Of a stretch of 64,000 nt of DNA, positions 53,016-59,883 are shown one piece after another (position 1 is the first letter of the stretch; each line of letters opens with the position of its first letter). The notes beneath the pieces are model-generated. The model was not told where the DNA came from, searched no databases, and was given only the letters and a program-made list of their open reading frames with translations. The DNA comes from Rosistilla oblonga (lineage in GTDB: Bacteria; Planctomycetota; Planctomycetia; Pirellulales; Pirellulaceae): positions 1,798,001 to 1,862,000 of the forward strand of contig NZ_CP036292.1 of the NCBI RefSeq assembly GCF_007751715.1, written 5' to 3'. Made by a program: the position numbers and the translations under genes.

Positions 53016-55445
53016 TCAGCTTTCCTGTTTTTCACCACAGTTACTGCAGAAGCGGTCACCGATCTTCACCGGCGTTTCGCATGCGGCACACGGCTTCGTC
53101 GCTGGACCATCGTCCAGTGGCGATTCCGTTTCGTTCTCCGTCATCGTGCAGGTGCCAGCAAGCTCGTCACACAGCCGATTCAGAACGACTCGCGCGGCCT
53201 GTTTGCTGGTCGATTCGTTTGACAGCGGATTAGCGATGCATCGGAAGCAACCGCCGTCAGTGTCACAAGCACACTGATCAAGCCGTTCGATGGCCTTGTC
53301 GATCAGTTCGTGCATTCGATCGCAGGCAACAGTGGTCAAGCCGACTCCGTCGTAGACCATGTCGTACAGATAGATCGATGCGGAGCCGTCAGCGTCGACT
53401 TCCGAAGCCGACGAGAAGTCTTGCTTGTCGCAGGGACCGGAGACAGCGGGGAACAGTCCCCACAGCAACCGTTCACAAGACTGCAATGCGGTACGAGCGA
53501 CTTGGGTTCCGAGCTTGGCGGTGATCTCGTCCCAAAGTGGTTTACGCATGCGCAGCAGCGTCGCTTCGGTAGGCAAAGTGTGCGTCGGCATTCCCATGTT
53601 ACCGCTCCAGGAATTGACGATCTTGCCACTGCGGTCCTTCTCGGTCACGCTGACCAGAAACTCCGTCACGTTGATGTCAACGGTTGCCAGCATCACGTTA
53701 TCGTAATCTGCAATCTTGTGACGCCGTTTCAGTTTGATCTTCTTGTTGATGAAGGCTCGGGTCTCGTTCCACAAGTATTCCCGTTCGAGCAACACTTTTT
53801 TCTTTCCCCGGATCACGTCTTTGACCCGATACGCTTTGCCACCGTGGCGATAAATTGCATTTCGGTAAGCCTCGCGTAGTAGGTGGAATTCGTCGATCTC
53901 GCCGATCGAATCATCGTCCTTCCCGAAAACGAGTTTGTAGTTGCCTTCACCGATGCTGCGAATGTTGACGTGCTGATGCGGCTCGCTGCGGTAAAACACA
54001 TCCGAGTCGAGTTTGCCTTCAGAACGAACAATCTGCACGGCGGCGACATCCTCGCCGAGCACGGCTGCATCCAAGTTGTCCTCGTCGCCACCGACTTCTG
54101 CTGTGGCGCAGGCGTAGTGCTGGCAAACGACACGACGGTTGGAAGTGTTCAGCACCAACGGCTCGTTGTCTTTGGCGAACAATTCTTCAGGGTGATTTGA
54201 GTAGTACGTGTCGATTGGGGTGTCACCGGGGATCAATACGATGCCACCGTCCTTGCCCGCACGAGCAGCCCGGCCGGCACGTTGCCACAGGCTCATCATG
54301 CTGTTCGGTAATCCAATGCAGACAACGGCGTCGACTTCACCAATGTCGATTCCCAATTCGAGGGCACTGGTGGAAAAGACCAAGCGGACAGACTTGTCTC
54401 GCAAGCCATGTTCGATCTCTTCCCGCTCCATGGCCGAAAGTCCCGCTCGATAAACTCGTACGAATGGAAGATCGTTGTCATGGTGAGATAGCAAGCGAGC
54501 CATCATTCGCTCGGCGGCCATTCGCCCGGGACAGAAAGCCAGGACGGTAAGTCCTTCGTCAGCGAGTTTGAAGGCGAGTTTGCGACCGTAGTCGTAGAAG
54601 TGATCGTCACTGCTGGTCATCCAGAACTTGCGACGCCCTTGGCGGCTTCCGTCGATATCGGAACCGACACAACTGAAATCGACTCCCGTCAGTCGTTCCA
54701 TGTGCGACTGTGGTTCGTGGATCGTCGCACTGGTGGCGATAAAGGTTGGCTCGGAGCCGTGGACTTTGCAGACCTGGCGCAGCCGGCGCAGGATGTGTGC
54801 GACATTGGTGCCGAAGATCCCTCGGTACTCGTGGCATTCATCAATGACGACGTGCTTCAGATTTGCAAAGAAACGTGCCCAATGTGAGTCGTGGTACTGC
54901 AACATGGCGTAGTGCAGCATATCGGGATTTGTGAGGATCGCTTGCGCCTCGTCACGAATCTGTGGGCGATCGGCTTGGGGCGTCGCTCCGTCATATCGAC
55001 TGATGAAATGCGGACGATCGCCGACGAGTTTGGCGACCGAAGTTGTCAACTCAGCAAACTCTCGCAGTTTTAGCAACTGATCGTTGGCGAGTGCCTTTTG
55101 TGGATACAGGAACAGTGACGTTGAGTCAGAGTTGCTACAGAGCTCGTTCAAAATTGGCAGTGAAAAGATCAACGATTTGCCACTGGAGGTGCGTGTCGCC
55201 ACGACAGTGTTGTCACCGGCAAGGATGCGAGCCACGGCTTCGTGCTGATGGCGATACAAGCCGTCGGGGAAACGAGAACGAATCAGTTGCATTGCATCTG
55301 GGTGAAGTTTCAACGACTCAGATGGGCAGAAAACGCCTTTCGTCGGTTCTTGCACCGCCGGATCGTGATGCAGTTGCGATCCTTCCATGGCGGTGATGGC
55401 GTCAGCGATTCGGTCGATGATGGTTTGGTTGGCGACGGTATTCAT
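53016..55445 (-). CDS. DEAD/DEAH-type helicase with DUF1998 (MrfA/YprA-like)
   Basis: 809 residues from ATG 55445. Superfamily 2 helicase motifs: RTSSGKS (85-91), VVIDECHEYRG with the unusual DECH box (202-205), ATSATIHEP, and in the second RecA domain FSTSALELGIDIG and WQRAGRAARAGKDGG. The C-terminal DUF1998 part has the four-Cys cluster CACDTDGGCFRC, as in MrfA/YprA, a DNA-repair helicase. A separate zinc ribbon ends the protein (CAACETPVKIGDRFCSNCG). DUF1998 helicases also form part of DISARM (DrmA/DrmB), but no other DISARM gene is present. The frame extends to 55535; promoter F, whose -10 is 50 nt from ATG 55445, supports the shorter form. Confidence 0.85.
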   Translation of the reverse strand: MNTVANQTIIDRIADAITAMEGSQLHHDPAVQEPTKGVFCPSESLKLHPDAMQLIRSRFPDGLYRHQHEAVARILAGDNTVVATRTSSGKSLIFSLPILNELCSNSDSTSLFLYPQKALANDQLLKLREFAELTTSVAKLVGDRPHFISRYDGATPQADRPQIRDEAQAILTNPDMLHYAMLQYHDSHWARFFANLKHVVIDECHEYRGIFGTNVAHILRRLRQVCKVHGSEPTFIATSATIHEPQSHMERLTGVDFSCVGSDIDGSRQGRRKFWMTSSDDHFYDYGRKLAFKLADEGLTVLAFCPGRMAAERMMARLLSHHDNDLPFVRVYRAGLSAMEREEIEHGLRDKSVRLVFSTSALELGIDIGEVDAVVCIGLPNSMMSLWQRAGRAARAGKDGGIVLIPGDTPIDTYYSNHPEELFAKDNEPLVLNTSNRRVVCQHYACATAEVGGDEDNLDAAVLGEDVAAVQIVRSEGKLDSDVFYRSEPHQHVNIRSIGEGNYKLVFGKDDDSIGEIDEFHLLREAYRNAIYRHGGKAYRVKDVIRGKKKVLLEREYLWNETRAFINKKIKLKRRHKIADYDNVMLATVDINVTEFLVSVTEKDRSGKIVNSWSGNMGMPTHTLPTEATLLRMRKPLWDEITAKLGTQVARTALQSCERLLWGLFPAVSGPCDKQDFSSASEVDADGSASIYLYDMVYDGVGLTTVACDRMHELIDKAIERLDQCACDTDGGCFRCIANPLSNESTSKQAARVVLNRLCDELAGTCTMTENETESPLDDGPATKPCAACETPVKIGDRFCSNCGEKQES

Positions 55446-55494
55446 CGGGTTTCGGGGGGCCTCAGATGGAGCGATCGGGTTTGTCTGAGGCTTG

Positions 55495-55522
55495 CTAACG
55501 AATTGGTTTGATTTTTGTCCGG
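55495..55522 (-). promoter_or_regulatory. ECF-sigma-type promoter F (CCGGAC-N16-CGTTAG)
   Basis: A perfect consensus copy in the divergent gap between the helicase and the plus-strand sigma/Lon operon, reading toward the helicase. Confidence 0.75.
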
Positions 55523-55622
55523 GACGGCAAATCATTTTTGTTCCAGGGGGCTCCGTGCCCCTAAAAGTGATGCATTACAATCTTGCGAATGAATGACTAG
55601 CGCAAAACGCATAGGGCCTGCA

Positions 55623-56066
55623 ATGAAGCAATCGCATAAGGATGACCAATACGAACAGACTGGTGTTCAAGACCAGCCCGACAAAGCAAGGATGCTGTTG
55701 CACAGCATTTACGAAGCTCCCGACAAAAGCTTCTGGAAGATTCCTGAGAAGGAACCGAACAGCTCGCACCCTGGAATTTGTTGGCACGTCGATCAGGACA
55801 CCGGTAAAGCGGTGATGTTTAAGGGAACCAGCCAGCAACCCAAGAAGGCTCGGTATCTGATTAGTTACGCGGTTTTGGCTCCGAATGAATCCAACGGTTT
55901 GGATGCAACAACCTACTTCCGCGTTGACGAACCACGCTTGCCTCGGGTTCGACAGCTCGAATTGATGCATCACGATCGCCTCCGTGGTTCGCTTGCTGCT
56001 CACGACGTTGCGGAAATTGAGTTGGCTCTCAACGAGCTGAAGGGAGCGAGCCATGTCGACGGGTGA
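55623..56066 (+). CDS. MazF/PemK-like small protein, first gene of the sigma-Lon operon
   Basis: 147 residues from ATG 55623 (the frame also allows ATG 55593). The order of elements fits a MazF/PemK beta-barrel: HPGICWHVDQDTGKAVMFKGTS near the start, then TYFRVDEP, and a last helix after LRGSLAAHDVAEIELALNEL, as in the family's C-terminus. Catalytic activity is uncertain. It overlaps the next gene by 14 nt. In the CRISPR-linked Calp system a MazF-like protein (CalpT) is the anti-sigma that Lon cleaves; by position and fold this protein is one candidate for that role. A TACAAT near 55576 might be a -10 of a housekeeping promoter. The fold call is by eye. Confidence 0.5.
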   Translation: MKQSHKDDQYEQTGVQDQPDKARMLLHSIYEAPDKSFWKIPEKEPNSSHPGICWHVDQDTGKAVMFKGTSQQPKKARYLISYAVLAPNESNGLDATTYFRVDEPRLPRVRQLELMHHDRLRGSLAAHDVAEIELALNELKGASHVDG

Positions 56067-57108
56067 TGACACCGTGTTTACAGAACACGTCAAGCAACTC
56101 GGCACTGGGACGACAGAAATCCCGGACGTGGTCCGCAAGAAATTGGCGGCGCGGTTGAAGTCGATGATTCGCAAGCGAGGTTTGGCGAATCTCTCCGCAA
56201 CAACGTTTGGCTATTCAGGGAAATTTCTGGGTGACGCTGTGACTCTGGACGAAGTTATGGATGATGCGTACTGCCATCTGTTCTTCGGTACCGGAGCGCG
56301 TGCTGGTAAGCAGTTTGCATTTCTGCAGAAACAAGTCGAAACGGGCAACGCAATTGATCCGCTGATACAAAAAGAGTTATTTCGTTTTGTGCACGACCTG
56401 CACCGCAATGCTTTTCCAAACGATTCAGCGATCTACAAAAACGTGCTGGCTGCTGCGAAAATGCTTGTTGACGATCCTGAGAATGACGTTTCATTGCGTG
56501 ACGGTAATGATCGCAAGCCGAATCTAGCTTCGGTGTTAAAGATGTCTGGTGACGCTCAGAATTTCGCAGAGACTGCATTGATAGAACGCGCCATTCGCGG
56601 AAACGACGGATGGCACAAAACTCTTGGGCTAGTTCGCCGATTTAGTAAGAAAGCGACCTGTGGCGTCTCAGAAGGCACGCTGGCAATGATGCATCAGGGC
56701 ACTCGCCCGTTGCTCTTGCAACTTCTGAAAGAATCGATTTCGGATCTCGCGTATGATCCTATCGAAACAGCCGCGATGACGTCTGCGGCGGACTTTACTG
56801 GTGAAGACACAAAAGGTCCGGAATTTGTCCGGACGATTCTGGACGAAGACCGTTACGAAGTGAGGCAATCCAAGGTTGACGAGTTTGTCCACGAGGGACG
56901 GCGAGCAATCAAATCACTGGGCTGCAATAACACCACCACAGAAACGCTGCTCGAAATCCTTCACTGCTATGCCGAGAAATGCCGGCGATGTGCTTGTGAT
57001 GAATACATCTCGCAAGAGCAAGTGCGCAAGGACATCGGCCTAAAAAAGCAGACCATGAGTGACTACATGGGCAAATTGAGGGCAGCTCTGGAGACAATAA
57101 AATCATGA
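56053..57108 (+). CDS. Sigma-factor-like DNA-binding protein
   Basis: 351 residues. The first part resembles ECF sigma region 2: VTLDEVMDDAYCHLFF in place of the (D/E)DxxQExF helix, then FVHDLHRNAFPNDSAIYKN in place of the WLxxIxxN segment. The last 50 residues resemble sigma region 4 with a helix-turn-helix (ISQEQVRKDIGLKKQTMSDY). It is longer than typical ECF factors, with an extra middle domain of about 120 residues. The gene is flanked by a MazF-like gene, a 288-aa unknown (ATGA overlap) and a Lon-like protease, the setting expected of a CalpS-type sigma factor. If correct, it is the obvious candidate to recognise the nine GGAC-N16-CGTTA promoters. A different HTH regulator remains possible. 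Confidence 0.5.
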   Translation: MSTGDDTVFTEHVKQLGTGTTEIPDVVRKKLAARLKSMIRKRGLANLSATTFGYSGKFLGDAVTLDEVMDDAYCHLFFGTGARAGKQFAFLQKQVETGNAIDPLIQKELFRFVHDLHRNAFPNDSAIYKNVLAAAKMLVDDPENDVSLRDGNDRKPNLASVLKMSGDAQNFAETALIERAIRGNDGWHKTLGLVRRFSKKATCGVSEGTLAMMHQGTRPLLLQLLKESISDLAYDPIETAAMTSAADFTGEDTKGPEFVRTILDEDRYEVRQSKVDEFVHEGRRAIKSLGCNNTTTETLLEILHCYAEKCRRCACDEYISQEQVRKDIGLKKQTMSDYMGKLRAALETIKS

Positions 57109-57971
57109 AGCCAAACCACGACACTTTCGCGGAGTTGCTCAATCAAGGCCTTGAAATCCAGAATGCGATTGCATCAACTCAGGCTTCCCGTTCGGAACGT
57201 ATTGAATCGGGCGACTTATTCCTCTTGAAGATGCCAATCCCAGCTTCGGTGACTTGGTGTGCTGCCTTCAGCCATTCCAAGGACAGCGATCTTTGGTACT
57301 GCGTCCCTGGTGATTCCTTTTCACTCTTGGCAAATTGCGATGTTGCTTCGGATGAAACAGAACACACGATGCCGCTCAATTTCCGCTGTCGTTGTGGACT
57401 TTGGATCCATTCGGAAGACATCGATGTCTCCAATCGAATTAGCCAACTGACCGAGGACATTGTTGTCGCTCTTCGTGACAAAGTGGCCGCGTTGGCGGAC
57501 GACCCAATCGCTCTGTTGTCTGGGGATGAAATCGGAAGCGATCCCGATTACGAGAATTGGATTGATGAACTTCGAATCGCTGTTGATTCGCTTCGAGAAT
57601 CACTGCACGATGAACCCACAATTTCGGTTCGGCTGGTTGATCGTAAGTCAGAACTCGCATTGACTCAGCTTGAGCTGGCTCTTGCAGCGGCGGACAATGA
57701 TCCGGAGATTGAGCTTCCGACGCTGATCAGAACGCTGCAGGTTTTCAAGTCGATCGACGGGCTCTTAAAAGCGTGTCTCTACGATGATGGCCTTGTTCTG
57801 GAATGGCACCCGTCTGACGAGGAATCGTCGAAGCCGACGATCGCATCGCACGGGACCGAGCTGGCATGGACACCCCAGGATGGTTCTTTTTGTACGGGAC
57901 TTATCGTGTGGGTGAACGGGGCAGTCGTTGTAACGGTCAATCACGAACTTGTCCAAATCGCAAAGGACTGA
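57105..57971 (+). CDS. Unknown 288-residue protein between sigma-like and Lon-like genes
   Basis: No family is recognised with confidence. Residues about 35-110 (ESGDLFLLKMPIPASVTWCAAF, then DLWYCVPGDSFSLLANCDV) look like a beta-barrel opening such as MazF or an SH3-like fold; the middle is acidic and helical, and the end is beta-like (LAWTPQDGSFCTGLIVWVNG). Its ATG overlaps the sigma-like gene's stop by 4 nt, the tight coupling expected of a sigma/anti-sigma pair, and its size (about 32 kDa) is close to that of CalpT. It is therefore the second candidate for the protease-cleaved anti-sigma. The Lon-like gene follows after 9 nt. Confidence 0.55.
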   Translation: MKPNHDTFAELLNQGLEIQNAIASTQASRSERIESGDLFLLKMPIPASVTWCAAFSHSKDSDLWYCVPGDSFSLLANCDVASDETEHTMPLNFRCRCGLWIHSEDIDVSNRISQLTEDIVVALRDKVAALADDPIALLSGDEIGSDPDYENWIDELRIAVDSLRESLHDEPTISVRLVDRKSELALTQLELALAAADNDPEIELPTLIRTLQVFKSIDGLLKACLYDDGLVLEWHPSDEESSKPTIASHGTELAWTPQDGSFCTGLIVWVNGAVVVTVNHELVQIAKD

Positions 57972-57980
57972 GGTAGAAAC

Positions 57981-59840
57981 GTGCTGGGCGTACAGTCGAT
58001 TGAACCGGATTCCGTTTGGGCGAAAACGAATCCGGTATGGTGTTACAATGAATTCATCCAAAAAGAGAAGGCAAAGAACCGGGGGGCTCGCGGGCTTCAG
58101 GTTCGACTCGCGAACTGGATCAGCAAGGCGCAAGCGGAGGGAGTAAGATTTCCACATGAACTGTGGAGAGAATTCTTCTGCTTGACTCCACCACCTGTCT
58201 GGCAGCCTCCCATGGAGCGACCAGGCGTTATCGGTCTGTTGAAAGGTGACCACGGCGGTTTGGATCAACCGACTGGATTTGCAACTCAGATTTCCGCTGC
58301 TGACTCAAGTGAAGGCTGGCAAGCGTATCGGCTGCCATTTCAATCGCATCATATCGAAGATGCGCTTTCCAGGTTGCTTCATGCAGCCCACGTGGATTTG
58401 GATGCGGTGGTTCCAGAAGCACGGGCGTTCACTATCACGGACTCGTTGAAGCAGTCACCGCAGGGATCGTCGATCAACATCGCCGCTTTGCTTGCCGTGA
58501 TTGACACCTGGAACGACAACGGGCGTGGCAAAGAGCCGGACTTGCTACGGTGTTGCTGCTCGTTCGTGAAGCCGAAAGACAACCTTCTGAAATCCGTAGG
58601 TTCCATACGGATAAAGCTCGATGCCTTTATTCGTGAGTACGGGCATGGAAGTTTGGTTGTTTGCACCACTGAAGCGGCTAGCGAGTTCCAATTGCGCAAG
58701 CACTTCGAGCATGTTTGGAAGGTTGATTCTTTTGCTGACCTAGCACACAAGATGCTCAATACTGACTTGCTGAAACCATTGCTCTCCAAGCACGCGATGT
58801 CGTTAAATGCGGTCACGGAAGCTGCTAAGGTGATTGAGCGGATACGGCGATCTGTTGGTGGAAGCGAAGCAGCACTCGAATTTGCCGACCGCATGCAAAA
58901 TGCTGTTTCGCAAGGAGGTGCTGCCAGTCTTCGTGTCTCCCAACGTTCGAGTGAAGTACTCGAAAACGTCCATCGACACATTGGGAACTTCGCGGAAGCG
59001 TATCGACATTCTCGACTTGCAGTAGACTCACTTAGTCAGCTCGGTGAGCATGCGAGCTTCCAAGAGTTGGCTGAGGCGAACGCTCGCTTGGGGTCCGCGA
59101 TGTTTGACGCGCACCGGATTCACGAAGGAGCGGAGGTGCTGAGCGAACTGGTTGACGAAGCTGAAATGCACCCTCGCCTCTTGAGTGCGGAATCGAGAGT
59201 CATGCTCTTCAATACGCACGCGAGACTGTTGGCGGCTGCCGGGCTCGAAGGTTGGGAACGCTTGTTCCGAAAATCGATTTATCTACAGGAATTGGTAGAG
59301 CCATCCAGTATCGCTCGAACTCGGTGTTACCTGGTCCATGCATGTCTTCACAATAGATTGCCGGAAGACGCTGAACGGGAGTTGCGATGGTTCGACACCA
59401 ACGCAGTTTCCGATGAATCGAAGCCATTCGTCAGCTTTTACCGTGCCGATCTCTATCGCCGCGATCCAAACTTTGGGCCAGCGTTTAAACAGGACGATCT
59501 ATTCGAGCGTATTGGCCGCAACCACGCATTTGCGTTTTATCTCCAGGCAACGGCAAGACAGCCTGACCGAAGCCCTGAAGATCGCGAACACAGACTTGCG
59601 TGGGCCAGCGACATTTTGACAAATGAACGCGGGAAGCAGAAAGGACAGAACCTACTTCACCTGTATTCGCTGTTTATCAATCTTGCCAAACAAGACGCAG
59701 ATGAAACATCAATCAAAGCAAAGATTGATAAGGTTTTCATTGATAGCGGAGACAACGCATTGAATGAATGGTACAGCGAATCACTGGCGAAATCGTCTGA
59801 AGAGACGGAACCGCTTTTCAATCGAGTACCTCATTTCTGA
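57981..59840 (+). CDS. Lon-like serine protease domain fused to TPR-like repeats
   Basis: 619 residues from GTG 57981, with GAGG 7 nt upstream. Residues about 80-260 follow the order of a Lon (S16) protease domain: GVIGLLKGDHGG for the opening strand, GSSINIAALLAVID where Lon has GPSAGIAMATAL (candidate nucleophile Ser164), VGSIRIKLDAF where Lon has GGLKEKLLAA (candidate Lys212), then LVVCTTEAASEF for VLIPEEN. The Ser-Lys distance is 48 residues, against 43 in E. coli Lon. No AAA or SAVED domain is present; residues about 290-600 are TPR-like helices, a plausible sensor. It lacks the Gly after the active Ser (SIN for SAG), so activity must be shown. It lies 43 nt upstream of mcrB. Confidence 0.6.
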   Translation: MLGVQSIEPDSVWAKTNPVWCYNEFIQKEKAKNRGARGLQVRLANWISKAQAEGVRFPHELWREFFCLTPPPVWQPPMERPGVIGLLKGDHGGLDQPTGFATQISAADSSEGWQAYRLPFQSHHIEDALSRLLHAAHVDLDAVVPEARAFTITDSLKQSPQGSSINIAALLAVIDTWNDNGRGKEPDLLRCCCSFVKPKDNLLKSVGSIRIKLDAFIREYGHGSLVVCTTEAASEFQLRKHFEHVWKVDSFADLAHKMLNTDLLKPLLSKHAMSLNAVTEAAKVIERIRRSVGGSEAALEFADRMQNAVSQGGAASLRVSQRSSEVLENVHRHIGNFAEAYRHSRLAVDSLSQLGEHASFQELAEANARLGSAMFDAHRIHEGAEVLSELVDEAEMHPRLLSAESRVMLFNTHARLLAAAGLEGWERLFRKSIYLQELVEPSSIARTRCYLVHACLHNRLPEDAERELRWFDTNAVSDESKPFVSFYRADLYRRDPNFGPAFKQDDLFERIGRNHAFAFYLQATARQPDRSPEDREHRLAWASDILTNERGKQKGQNLLHLYSLFINLAKQDADETSIKAKIDKVFIDSGDNALNEWYSESLAKSSEETEPLFNRVPHF

Positions 59841-59883
59841 ATCTCTTCCCGCCTACTGGCCTCACGGACTGAATAACGAATAC

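Noticed and set aside
53016-55445. DISARM system
   Set aside because: Only a DUF1998 helicase is present; no DrmB-like, PLD (DrmC) or DISARM methylase gene lies next to it, and the helicase looks more like MrfA.
57981-59840. BREX (BrxL Lon-like) component
   Set aside because: No PglZ, BrxC or PglX gene is present, and the protein has no AAA domain; Calp-type context fits better.
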